From positions 25,405,973-25,469,972 of the forward strand of contig CALNVZ010003426.1 of NCBI GenBank assembly GCA_940671915.1: a DNA stretch of 64,000 nucleotides, read 5' to 3'. The DNA is from Paracentrotus lividus. Taxonomy: Eukaryota > Echinodermata > Echinoidea > Camarodonta > Echinidae. Below, piece after piece: positions 36,847 through 47,372 of this stretch. A program made the translations under genes and the position numbers. Every line of letters begins with the position of its first letter. Position 1 is the first letter of the stretch. The notes below the pieces were generated by a model, which saw nothing but the letters and a program-made list of their open reading frames with translations, did not search any database and was not told where the DNA came from.

Positions 36847-37041
36847 CTTAATATATATTAAACAATGTGAGCTATCTTTTTTTTATATGTATATATTATA
36901 ACTTGAAAACAGTGCATTTTAAGCACTTTTGTGTTGTGCTCAAGAGGATAATTATCTTATTAAACAAAATGAGCGCGAAGCGCGAGCATTTTTTAATATG
37001 TTAAACCTGAAAAAATATTTTCTTCATGCTTTTACTTTTCA

Positions 37042-37078
<37 letters not shown>

Positions 37079-38399
37079 GGGGGGGGGGTTTCCTTCTCCT
37101 TCCCTTTTTCCCCTTCTTTTCCTTTTTTTTTCTTCTTTTTTTGCGCTGCCAATAGGGGGGGGGGGCCCTCGGCCCCCTTTTTAAATATTATTATAGTAGA
37201 CTTAAACTGGCAACACTTTGGGATTCGAGTACCTTGAGCAACTAATAAAGTTCTACCAAAATCCCACTAGGACCAACTTCTGATCTCTAAATGGACTTAT
37301 CTAGACCATTGATGATCCTTTTCAATGTAGGCCTACAATAAAAAAAAAATGTTTTTAAATCATTGATTTTATATGATTTTTTTTAAAGACAACAATGACG
37401 TCATCTAATTCTATTTCAGCTCATGCGTAGCCTATGTAGGCGGCCTTTCGCGGTAGCACTTTTTCCCCCTTTTCTTTTCAATCTATATGGGACTAGCCAT
37501 TTTGGAAATGACATGCCCACCCCTTTGTTGTTGTTGTTGTTTGGTTGGTTTTAACGGCGCATGTCATTCAATTTTGAATATTCACGCCAATATGTTTTAT
37601 TGTTTTTATTATTTATTTATTCTTTTTTATTTTTATTTGGGGGTTGTAATAGTGAAATTTGGAAATCGTGATTTTGAATTTGTAGCAATTTTTAAGGGAA
37701 TACAAACAAACTGTCAGCACTCAAGTCACTGCCCGTTTCAATGTATTTTATGCCGACCCCTCCCCCCCCCCCACAGAAATAGAGTTCTGTGCTCCCCCCT
37801 AGCCCTTCCACCGTAGCTAGCCTAGGCCAAGAGCGTTTACTGTATTAAAAAAAAAGGTTATGCCTTGAAGACAGGCTACACAGCGACTGGTATTTAGTGC
37901 AGTTTGGCCTGGGGTAAGTTATCAATTAAAGTCGTTTTCTTCGACACTTAGTCTTTATTTTTTGGTACTTTTATATGAGCGAGGTATGAAGTTGAACCTG
38001 TAGAAAGTCGGGAAGAACGAAATGTGGTAATCATACAGATATAAAGCTTCAATTTATTACACTATTTGACGATAGGCCTATGTCTGTATGATATGACTTC
38101 CGTTGTTTTGGCTGCTTGATCGGTCCCGCGTCCGGGGGAGTTCGGGGGCACTACTCGGCCACTCGGCCTGCGTGGGGGTGGCCGTGGAGGTGCGTGTTTC
38201 TCAGCGTTTCCACAGCCACGTTTGTATCATTGTGTGTGTGTTAAAAAAAAGTAAGAGAGAAAAAGAAAATAATGCAAAATATGTGTAGATCTACCTCTAT
38301 TAACTAAAGAGCACTGTGTAAACTGCATTGACTTGTACAGAAGTTGAGTACGTTTTTCGGTGATCCGGAATCCTACCAATTGTATCTAAATGTATGGCA

Positions 38400-39290
38400 G
38401 TGTATTGTATTACCGGACGCCTTTATTTTACTGCTTTAAAAAGGACAGTTTGAGGAAATGAAATTAAGAAAAATTCGCACTAGTTATTCCAAATATTGTC
38501 AAATTTATGAAAATGTTAAAATTCTTTGATATTTACCAACAGTTTTCTTTGTATCACGCTTGCCGCATACCCCTCTACGAAAAACAATTATTTTTGCGCC
38601 TGACAAATTGCATTATAATTCCGGACGCGCCCCCTCTATGGGATACAACATTATAATTGCGTGTTATTTTTAATTTGTTTTCGATCATCATATTTTTATG
38701 CTCTTGACTAGACGAGACTGGCATTGGATTTATTTGGGGTTTTTGTTTGATAAAACATATCCTTTATTTCTTAATCTTTGTCTTTTTGTGTGATCCAAGC
38801 CTTAAGAAAGATAATTGTTTCAATTAACTTATCAACTTTGGATAATGTTTATCGACGTTCCTGCTATCGCTCTTGCGCTTGCGCGATCATCATGATTGGA
38901 AAACCGGCTGCGGCATGCAGCGCAAATGAACTGGCTGCACGGCACTAGAATCAATCACCACGGCCACATAACCGCACGTCAACATTCGGATCGAGCGGAC
39001 GCCGAGCGAGAGGTTGAAATTCGGCAAACAAGGCTCATTTTTTCATCAAAAAATAGATCCTCTATATCAATTGTTAATGTAAAGGTATGCAATGTGAAAA
39101 TTTAACCATTTTTTATCAAAAAAGAGATAAATAAGGTAAAACTTATATTTTTTTGCCTCATTTTAGCAATCTTGTTCCATGTTTTGGTGTGTGGAATTTA
39201 ACTGCGCCGACCTACGCGCACAAAATTGCTTTAGTGCGCAGTAATATGTGCGTCCGGAATTATAATAGTGTCCGGTAATACAATGCGTCA
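38400..39290. mobile_element. Non-autonomous TIR element
   Basis: Ends are tattgtattaccggac (38,403 onward) and the complement at about 39,270-39,286. Subterminal inverted words 'cattataattccggacgc' recur inside at about 38,610-38,633 and 39,250-39,265. The interior holds a 69-codon open frame without known domain. Typical of a MITE-like derivative. Confidence 0.6.
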
Positions 39291-40108
39291 CTATACCAAC
39301 GGCAACGCTCAAAAATTGGAGTGCCGTGATTCTCTGTTAAAATTCCCCTCATTTCATGGGAAAAATCTTATGAAAATCCCCCAAAACCACAAAACCAAAA
39401 ATTCCAACAAGACATTTGGGCATCGAGGAAAAGAAACAGATACTTCTAGATGCAGTAAGTGGAATAACGGGCATGTTACAAAAGGATCTTGGATTAGAAA
39501 TCTACTTAAATATGATACTTGAGTCACACTGCTGTTTACACAGCACTTGCAATTGGTAGCTCTGCCGTTCTTTGCGCGGAATACGTGTACTGCAAATATT
39601 TCCACAAATATGTATGAGTACATTGAATTGAACTAAATTTATTTTCCAAATATTCATTAAACACATGACAAACAATATAAGATACAATATAAACTGTAGG
39701 CCTATATCTCTTTGCCCGCCTACTTTGACTCGGGGCACATTCAGTGGACTGCCAAGATTGACTGCAGTCAAAATCCATTTAGGAACGGAGGGCATTTTAA
39801 TCCGCTGTTCTCACACTCAAACGATAGCAATGAATGCATTGTGAAGTCTTTGGTTCCTCATTTGAAGGCATTGTATTCACCGACATTGCTTACAAATTTT
39901 TTTTGTATCAAATGGGAAATTAAGAGATCATTGACAGGAAGTCTAGTCAGAGAAAGCCATGTTGATTCAATGTGGCAGAGGTTGACTATGTACATGTACA
40001 TTGCCGGTAAAGGATGCTCTTTTGTTCCTAATTTCTGCAGAAGTGTTTATTTGTTTTTGCTGCACATGTACATTTTGCAACACGTTAAAATTTCATTCTG
40101 ACTCACAG

Positions 40109-40348
40109 GCTATCCAGATTACTAACTGAAAATCAGAAGAAGATTCTATCTCTCAATGTTGCAATCCATCCAACTTCTCAATCAATGTAAACTGATCTGT
40201 GAAGAGCATGGAAGGGACTTCAGATACAGGGTCAAAGGTGAAAGATGAGAGGTCAGATGAAGATGACATCACAATCATTGAAGATGAGAATGAGGCAAGA
40301 AAGAGAGGAGGTTCAGATTTAAATGAGGGTGCTTCAGCTAATAGCAAG
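40109..40348 (+). CDS. Zinc-finger gene upstream exon (acidic N-terminal segment)
   Basis: Acceptor gactcacag at 40,100-40,108, donor aag|gtatga after 40,348. As printed, an open frame starts at ATG 40,208 (47 codons, phase 0 end). Comparison with the inverted copy suggests an extra C near 40,170 and an extra G near 40,215. Correcting these would open the exon from the acceptor and add about 33 helical residues (NQKKILSLNVAIHQLLNQCK is part of it). Confidence 0.65.
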
Positions 40349-43243
40349 GTATGAGTGGCAGCAATTACTAATTCAAGATTCCATTAATAAAGCAAAAGAG
40401 TAGGGTTTAGATTACCTCAAATTTATAATGAAAGTTTGGATTAAATTTTATTTTTTTCAACAGATCAATTATTGTTACTGGTAACTTGGAAGAAAACAAT
40501 TTAAAGCTGTTTGAATTTATAAAACAAAATGATGGGTTTAAAAAAAAAAATTCTTAAACCAATTCTTGGACAGGGGATCAATTTTACACCTCCCCCTGTT
40601 TTCTTACAAGTGTCTTCTCAATTTTAAAAGTAACTTGAACAAATATGAAATACATGTAGCCACTGCATTAATTACTAGGTTTAAAAAAAAAAAAAATCAT
40701 ATTTTATCAGAGTACTAAATATACATTTTGAAGGAAAACAATGCCATTTTTACTTTGTTAGTTTGTATGCATTTAGGAAAAGGTCAATATTGATAGACTG
40801 GGTTATTATTGCACCTTACATCTTTGACTGTTTGAATTGACTTTGCTGTTGTATTGTGTAGGAACCTGGAGATCGTGAAGGAGGGCACCATCAGTCATCA
40901 GTTGATTCCAGGAATGTCTTTGATTACCACATGCAAGGTGTGCTAGACAATCAGATGTCACCCTTAGAATCCCGGCAAGGTAAAGCACATTCATTCTTGG
41001 CATAAATAGAAAGTATAGTTGGAAGGAAGGGGGGGGGGGGTCACATAGAGAAGATTTAAAGTCATGTTTCAATTCTAAGCGCATCCTGTATTTAACACAC
41101 AATGTCATTATGAAAAAATTAGCAAAGAAAATGGGGTACCGGTAGTACAGGATTCGAACCAGAGACCTCCTGGTTACTAGTCAGGCGCTCTGCCAGCTGA
41201 GCTATAGTAAACCCACGCTGGGCCCGTTCCCGAAACCAATTAAGTCTTCAATGCTCGAGTGGTCAGAGGCTATTGTAAAAAAGGAGGGGGGGGGGGTTAT
41301 ACATGTTTTTGTAGTTAGGGGACATTTGTTCCCCTGGTTGGGGCAAAGATGTGACATTAATTTTGAACAAAATTATGTCTTTACGTGTACCCATAATGTC
41401 CCTCTGGGGGAAATGCCACCACACCCCCGTCACTTTGGATTGAAGCCCAAGTTACTTATCATCTCTCTATATCTTATTTCCGTTTCAGACTCTCACAGCA
41501 CCACTGTTGATTCCGATGTGTCTGGTTTCAATGCCTCTATGGATCAAGGCATGGATCAAGGAGGTTGGTCCTGGAACAAAGATTCTGAGGTAATACAGAT
41601 AACGTAGGATTTGTAGATGCACATGAAAAGGCTTATGGGAACATCAAAGGCATAAGTGTTGTAAACCATACTTGCATAAAGGCGTACTCCTAATGTCATA
41701 ATCTAGACCTGATCATGATCTTTATTTCCATTTTTTGTTGTCGCATGTTCTAGATACTCGCAAATTTCATGACTTACTGAACTCGTAAATTTTCACTTCC
41801 TGATATTTCTGTAGAAAGTGAATGCAAATACAAAATCCCCATTTTGAAGCAAAAATAGCGAAAAATTATGTACGCGAAAAATACAGCGTATACAGTAGTC
41901 TGATTTGTGATATCAACATTGGTAAGATTTGGCTCTCTATTGTGATCATATGCCAAACCTAACCATAAGCCTAATGTTCATAATACCCCTTTTCAACCCT
42001 AACCCTACATCTTAGATGAAATAAAGCCCGGAGCAATTTGTCAGTGGATCAAATGTGTCACTGCCAAGGTATTATCCCAAGGCCGTGGAACATGAAAAGT
42101 TACAATCAATTCGAGCGATCTGAAATACAAAAATTCATCAATATTGTTCGATAGTATCGATATTATCGCCAAATTTTAAGGGTCAAAGGTCAAATCGTTG
42201 GCAGCTCCACTTCCGCTAGGTAGCAACATGCGTAAGCGCCATTATGCATACGACGGATTAATTTAGCTGAAAGTTATTGGCGCTTTTTGCCTTCAAATTT
42301 CACCATTAGGGGAGTGCTAAGGTGCACCGAATTTCTTATGTGCGTCGTACTTATATTTTTGTTAGGCCGAAAGATAAAAAATGAAATCGACTTTAATTTT
42401 TTTTTCTTAATAAAACTATCTCTTTTGTTTGACGTCCCCTAATAAAGACAAATAAATGGTAATTGCTTGATTAGCGTGCGTATTTATTTAAGGCCTATTT
42501 AATATTCACGCGCGCGCACAGCTACCTGCGCTATTTTTTATCAGTTATTCTCACGCGATGACTGAACTTATCGTATTCATTATAACACACACACCGCTCA
42601 ATTTGTGCCATAAAATTGTGAAGATACAACGTGCGCAGCTTACAAGCTAGCCCATTGATCATAATTATCTCTTACTGATATGGAGCCAGAAGTGAAGTTG
42701 TCTACTCATCGAGATGCATGTTGGGTAATCTCGCCAGTTGGAAGTATATCGGGTAGCTCGAATTGCTAATCAATAGTCACCAATCTGGACCCTTGTTACA
42801 TGGACTTTTTTTTATTGATAATTTATGTCTTACTGTGAACCTATCAGAAGGGTTGCTTCAAAGTTGCAATTGATCTTCAGTCTTTATGTTACAGAGCATG
42901 TGGCATACCTAATCGTCTGTGACCGACTACCGATTACTGCCTCGTTTATTCCTCCTAATGACCATAATATCTCAGAAGTACAACGGTACCTCAATCTAAA
43001 AAGCTAATACGTACCATACGCTGTAAATATTGTCAGGATGAGACATCAAATTTTGAGATTCATTTAATAACATGAATTGCATTTGGTGTTCCTAAAGTGT
43101 TTTTATGTGCCTCTACGTGTAAAGTTTGCCTTATAATAATTGCATGACTACGAGTGTGGGCAGAAATTTTCATAGCCTGAGCAACACAAAAGATGTATGC
43201 CACATTTATGAACCTTGGCATGCATTAAATTCAACAGTTTCTG

Positions 43244-43276
<33 letters not shown>

Positions 43277-46200
43277 GTTTATTATAAAGGCATTGTAACT
43301 GATGTAGGGTTGAGTACTTTTAATAATAAACAGAGATATTTTGTGAATATGAATAAAATTTATTGTGCACATGCAAAGTTTCAACACTGTTGAAAGATTA
43401 GTATTTGAGGTTAGGAACCAAAGAGTACATTTACCAATTTCTCGTTGGTGCTTTAGGTAAACAGAAAAATAAATAATCATGGTTTCTTTTATAGAGAGGC
43501 CTTTTTATTCAGCTAAGTAATAGAAATTGGAAGTGAGAGTGATTTGCTTCAATGTGTCTCCTTTCTTCCAAAGATCACCCTACCAGATATGACCATCATA
43601 TATGAGTGTGAAATCTGTCACAAAAGGCTGTCCTGCAAGTCTAACTTGGGTCGTCACCTCAAGGAGCAGCACAAGAGTGTCAAGCATGCCTACTCCTGTC
43701 TCCAGTGCTTGGCGGAGTTCAGGCGTAGGTGTGATCTCAGAATGCACTACTCAAAGCGCCATCCTGACCACATCTTTGAGGTTGAATCCATCAAGTATGA
43801 GGTATCCAGGTTTGCGGAGATGGAGATGTACAGAGGAGGCGACAGAGACGTGTCTTACCTTGCAGATCAGCAGACTGATTTACAGGAAGTGTTTGAAGTA
43901 GAAAGACATTCTTCAAGGAACTTGCTCCCTTCAGCTCCTAGGCGGAATTTGGATATGGATCCATTTGATCGTCATGCCGCCACACATATTATTGGTCACA
44001 GCAACATAACAACTCACCCGTTCGTACAGAGAACACCTGTGCAAAATACAGACAAGGGCTATCTTTATCAAGCATCCAGAAGTGTAGTTGGCGCGGAGAG
44101 TGGAACAATTCAGGGGATGCTTGATCCTGCAGTAGTAGGAATAGGCAATGCCAATTCTCTACATGGGAGAAGCTCAGCTTCAAGCCATAGGGACAGTGAT
44201 AATTCAAGCTCCTTGAATCTTATGAAGCAAATGGTTGTAGAAGTAAATGTTCCAGGAAGTTCAATTGATGATGGGATGTCACAGAGACAACTTGCAGGAA
44301 AATACGTAGAAAGCAATGCACTGAGTGATATTGTACCACCTGGCAAAAGACGTTGTGCTGATCCAGTTCAAAGTGTTGTTATTCCAGAGAAGACGAATGT
44401 TCAGATTGTTAATGTAATTGGCAGTGATGACATAGAGGAAGAGGAGAACAGTGAGTTAAGAAAAAAATGTAACAGTAGTAAGATAAACACAGATAGAGAG
44501 ACACAGCTGAAATCGTTAAAAAGTACATGTACAAGTAGGAAAGAGAAATTAAGTGTGCATTATTCATCAAAATCAAAAAGTTCTGAATGTATAGATGCAG
44601 CTAGTAATCTGACAGGTTCAGTCACAAGTAAAAAGTCGCAGAGGGATGAAGGTATTACGGATCAAGAGTCAATTAAACTTTCATCAAATTTAGAAAATGG
44701 GAACGTCCATGCTCCATCCACATCTACCCATGATCAAACTAGTAGATTGAATGTAAAACAAGTTCATCCCAATAGAACGCTTTCAAGACACAAACAAAAG
44801 CATAGGAAAAAAACAGGCACGGCTTCCTTTCCAGTAGTTAACAATGAACCGCGCAACAAGGCATTAGTAGTTTCATTGTTAAAATCAAGAAGGCAGTCAA
44901 TCAACAAGAAGAAATTGTACCTGAAGTGCAAACGCTTTGCCGCTTCTTATGAGGAAAGAATGCAGAATCCCTCAGCACAGAGGCAAAATAAGAAGTATAC
45001 AACTGTTCAGAATTTATATTCACAAGGAGCTAAGCCTAAAGCTGAAAGTTTTGGAACCGGCTCTTCAAATTTGTGTCGTTCTCATCAACATCCATCTGTC
45101 TCTCGAGGTCGGTGGAACACTAGGACAATAGGAGCTGAACAGGATACCACTGACCAAGAAATTACAGATTCAAACAGCAGAGAAACCTGTGGCACTCAGA
45201 CTGACCTTACTGTGGACAATAATGAAAGGACATTAAGAGACGGGGGTAATACTGAGACGAACCAGTCATCTCGTGTTCAAAGGGTTGCAGAAAGTTCCTC
45301 TCTTCCTTTGTTGCTAGACCATCTTGGCCCTCGACTTACCGAATATGAGGAACGCTCAACCATAGAGGACTTTGGAGTAGATGGAGCGCTCCTTCGCCGT
45401 GAAGTTACAGAAAGGAAATACAAAATGGAGCCTGGGGATGCAACGTCTAGTGTCAAAACTGAAATAGGATGAGGCATTGTGTAAGATTTATATCAAGAGT
45501 AGTTAATTTCCTGTCACAAATTGAGCTCCAGCTGAAATGATATAAACTTAAACCCTACTAGCCAACCATCTAATGCCAACATTTTCCTCTTCTCTGTTTC
45601 AAGGTCCAACCTGGCTCAAGGGAGGTGGCATCTGCATCAAAAGGGACAGTCAAGGTACGAAGATTCCAATGCGGTATCTGTGACACCAACTTCACTCTCC
45701 TCAAGAATGCTAAGAGACATTATAGATGTCAGCACCTGAATTACTACTACTGGTGCAAGTATTGCCCTAATGGACAAGAAACCAGGAGATACACTCGCAG
45801 AGAGTTTCTGGAGGATCACTTTCTCTCACACCATCCTGAAAGCATGTGCGAGGTTGCTGAAGTTGGTAAAAATGTTAGAACGGATGAGTATAATATTATT
45901 AGTGTGGACATCTATGAGGATGAAGAGGAAGAAGAAGAGGTAGGTGTGGAGGTAGTTACAACCACTGATACTAATCTCCCTGGCAGAGCAACCCTTGAAC
46001 CGCCTTCTTCCAGAGGTGCCTTTGAAGGTTCGCTTCTCCTTCAGCATGCAGAACAGAGGGAGAACCTGAGATCTGAGGTTAATGCTAGAGGCAACTTTAT
46101 TAACCTTGCTGATTACCATGGTTTTGCCAACAACTCACAACCCTCTGGATCCAATGCATCAGGTTCTGTTCAGAAGCGAATGCAACAGGTGTCTCCTGTG

Positions 46201-47064
46201 AGTGAGCAGAGTAACAAAGTAAGGAGGATCGAGAATGACAGAAATCTCAATTTTGATTCTGATATGCCGTATGCTGATGGGACTCTTCGTGAGCGAGATA
46301 TTGCACCAAGTGTGACTCGATGGGTTTCCCCGATGGAACAGAATCTCCCATCTCAAATGAATGTAAATGTTCCAAATCAAAGTGCCTTAACTAGTTCTAG
46401 GGGTCAGTGTGCCAGGCATGATAGCTCGTACAGTGCCCATTCTATGCTCCATGCCCCATCAGCAACTACCCAAGACTGCCTGGTTATTGGAAGTGCAATT
46501 ACACCAGCTGACAAGGACACGCCCCAGATACCGTCCCCTTCCTGTGCCCAACCTTCTACCAGGCATGCATCACCCCAAATTGCCAGTTCTAGTTCAAGGC
46601 ACCCTCTGGGCCAATCTTCTACGTTGCAAAACACACATCACCAACCGAAGAGGCATAATCATCTCTTGCCTGATCAACGACACCATACCAATGTACCCCA
46701 TGCATCTGGTAGTCACCCGAACGCCACAGAGGAAGGAAATATAGTCATATCGAGCAGCAATGGAAAGTATCGTAAGCTGAGGAGAGATCCTACACAACAT
46801 CGGACGAAGGAAGTTGTAGTTACTGAAGGAGAGGGCCAAGCTACATGTACCACTTCTCTTTCATGTAAGGAAATCTTTGAGAAGTACCGTGAAAGTATTA
46901 CCAAGTATAGTAAGGAGATTGATTGCCAGTATGACTCTACAGGTAAAATTGTCCGTCAGAAAATGATAAAACATGTTTTTGTGTTTAGCAAAGCAAATGC
47001 AGAAGCTTCTCATCCAGAGCCAGCAGAGATGCAACCTGCAGCAGACAGAAGTGCCTCGAGGTGA
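40109..47064 (+). CDS. C2H2 zinc-finger protein gene with two candidate alternative zinc-finger exons
   Basis: Exons seen: 40,109-40,348, 40,862-40,979, 41,489-41,589, 43,574-45,472 and 45,604-47,064. The upstream exons encode an acidic, low-complexity N-terminus (DDITIIEDENEARK) and end in phase 0 at GAG|gtaata. Both large exons start in phase 0 (ATC... and GTC...), each encoding two C2H2 fingers and then a long Ser/Thr/Gln-rich disordered tail with its own stop codon. This is compatible with a DNA-binding nuclear protein whose finger set is chosen by splicing. No orthologue is recognised and the first exon is missing. AATAAA signals lie near 47,362. The 5' part sits inside the duplicated arm and its exon at 40,109 contains probable one-base errors. 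A two-gene reading (separate neighbouring genes) cannot be excluded. Confidence 0.65.
40862..40979 (+). CDS. Zinc-finger gene exon (EPGDREGGHH...)
   Basis: 118 bp, acceptor attgtgtag, donor caag|gtaaag, ending in phase 1. Encodes a hydrophilic 39-residue stretch with HMQGVLDNQMSPLES. In frame with its neighbours. Confidence 0.7.
41100..41213 (-). mobile_element. tRNA-like SINE (Thr-AGT-like head) in zinc-finger gene intron
   Basis: Minus strand: tatagctcagctggcagagc (box A), an anticodon-arm region with actagtaac, and box B gttcgaatcc, then ccccattttctttgctaa. The acceptor and T stems do not pair well. The same 3' sequence follows the tRNA-like head at 52,026, so both belong to one SINE family. 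Confidence 0.65.
41489..41589 (+). CDS. Zinc-finger gene exon (DSHSTTVDSD...)
   Basis: 101 bp, acceptor ccgtttcag, donor gag|gtaata. Completes a split Asp codon and ends in phase 0 with SWNKDSE, so it can join either downstream zinc-finger exon without changing frame. Confidence 0.72.
43245..43275. repeat. (AAT)n microsatellite
   Basis: Perfect trinucleotide run in the intron before the zinc-finger exon; mirrored in the left arm at 19,341. Confidence 0.9.
43574..45472 (+). CDS. Zinc-finger exon 1 of 2: two C2H2 fingers plus long disordered tail
   Basis: The open frame runs from the acceptor (cttccaaag|ATC) to TGA at 45,470-45,472, 632 residues. Fingers: CEICHKRLSCKSNLGRHLKE-QH and CLQCLAEFRRRCDLRMHYSK-RH, both C-x2-C-x12-H-x4-H. 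A conserved HPDHIFEVESIKYEV follows, then about 540 residues rich in Ser, Asn, Lys and Gln with basic patches (RHKQKHRKK), probably disordered and nuclear. No AATAAA occurs in the 130 bases before the next exon, so this form would use the same 3' end as the downstream exon. A strong donor-like gtaaga at 45,481 lies just after the stop, where splicing would place the next exon in the 3' UTR. Confidence 0.8.
   Translation: MTLPDMTIIYECEICHKRLSCKSNLGRHLKEQHKSVKHAYSCLQCLAEFRRRCDLRMHYSKRHPDHIFEVESIKYEVSRFAEMEMYRGGDRDVSYLADQQTDLQEVFEVERHSSRNLLPSAPRRNLDMDPFDRHAATHIIGHSNITTHPFVQRTPVQNTDKGYLYQASRSVVGAESGTIQGMLDPAVVGIGNANSLHGRSSASSHRDSDNSSSLNLMKQMVVEVNVPGSSIDDGMSQRQLAGKYVESNALSDIVPPGKRRCADPVQSVVIPEKTNVQIVNVIGSDDIEEEENSELRKKCNSSKINTDRETQLKSLKSTCTSRKEKLSVHYSSKSKSSECIDAASNLTGSVTSKKSQRDEGITDQESIKLSSNLENGNVHAPSTSTHDQTSRLNVKQVHPNRTLSRHKQKHRKKTGTASFPVVNNEPRNKALVVSLLKSRRQSINKKKLYLKCKRFAASYEERMQNPSAQRQNKKYTTVQNLYSQGAKPKAESFGTGSSNLCRSHQHPSVSRGRWNTRTIGAEQDTTDQEITDSNSRETCGTQTDLTVDNNERTLRDGGNTETNQSSRVQRVAESSSLPLLLDHLGPRLTEYEERSTIEDFGVDGALLRREVTERKYKMEPGDATSSVKTEIG
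45604..47064 (+). CDS. Zinc-finger exon 2 of 2: second finger pair plus disordered tail
   Basis: Open from the acceptor tgtttcaag|GTC at 45,604 to TGA at 47,062-47,064, 486 residues. The first finger is CGICDTNFTLLKNAKRHYRC-QH (x2, x12, x4). The second is CKYC followed by 17 residues and then H-x3-H (EDHFLSHH), an unusually long spacer. HPESMCEVAEVGKNV follows, paralleling HPDHIFEVESIKYEV in the preceding exon, so the two exons look like an ancient duplication. An acidic run (DEDEEEEEE-like) and a His/Ser/Pro-rich tail complete it. It could be an alternative terminal exon of the same gene or the coding exon of a separate one. Confidence 0.75.
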   Translation, partial: VQPGSREVASASKGTVKVRRFQCGICDTNFTLLKNAKRHYRCQHLNYYYWCKYCPNGQETRRYTRREFLEDHFLSHHPESMCEVAEVGKNVRTDEYNIISVDIYEDEEEEEEVGVEVVTTTDTNLPGRATLEPPSSRGAFEGSLLLQHAEQRENLRSEVNARGNFINLADYHGFANNSQPSGSNASGSVQKRMQQVSPVSEQSNKVRRIENDRNLNFDSDMPYADGTLRERDIAPSVTRWVSPMEQNLPSQMNVNVPNQSALTSSRGQCARHDSSYSAHSMLHAPSATTQDCLVIGSAITPADKDTPQIPSPSCAQPSTRHASPQIASSSSRHPLGQSSTLQNTHHQPKRHNHLLPDQRHHTNVPHASGSHPNATEEGNIVISSSNGKYRKLRRDPTQHRTKEVVVTEGEGQATCTTSLSCKEIFEKYRESITKYSKEIDCQYDSTGKIVRQKMIKHVFVFSKANAEASHPEPAEMQPAADRSASR

Positions 47065-47360
47065 TCAGTTTGAAATTATTGAATGAGATTGATGGTACAT
47101 TTGTCAGGTGACCAGGTTCCCTATATGAGTTCCTGATGATTAGGTAAAAATTATTGAATATTCTGCAACAGAATAATTATTTTTCTGGGGGGGGGGGTGG
47201 AGGGAACAGGTTTTATTTGAGATCTATAAATAATAAACAAATTGTAATGTGAACTGTTGTTGCACATTTTAAATGTACACTCTTTACTCACACAAGTGAA
47301 AAATACTTTTATGTAGCCAAATTGATGTTTAATGTCCTGAGTAATTGGTGCAGACTGTTG

Positions 47361-47372
47361 AAATAAAATAAA
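47361..47372 (+). terminator. Candidate polyadenylation signals of the zinc-finger gene
   Basis: Two overlapping AATAAA hexamers (aaataaaataaa) lie about 300 bases after the last stop codon. A further AATAAA occurs near 48,826, which would give a 1.8-kb 3' UTR. Confidence 0.45.

Larger units (their letters stand above)
33043..40108. other. Repeat-rich region upstream of the zinc-finger gene
   Basis: No convincing exon. The region holds a fragment with a ctgtaaagcgctttga-type word common to SINE tails (near 33,950), an edge motif ggggcggatccag (near 34,593), the GC-word array, the fold-back element, poly-T and poly-G runs (37,040-37,090) and the TIR element at 38,400-39,290. The promoter and first exon(s) of the zinc-finger gene should lie here but could not be identified. 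Confidence 0.5.
32890..44255 (+). repeat. Right arm of the 11-kb inverted duplication
   Basis: Plus-strand partner of 18,354-29,554. It carries the 5' exons of the zinc-finger gene and continues without break into the unique sequence beyond 44,255, so this is the arm with a natural neighbour. It still contains probable single-base errors, for example in the exon at 40,109-40,348. Confidence 0.85.

Noticed and set aside
38896..39105. 69-codon frame in the TIR element
   Set aside because: No transposase motif and it is not preserved in the inverted copy; treated as non-coding element interior.
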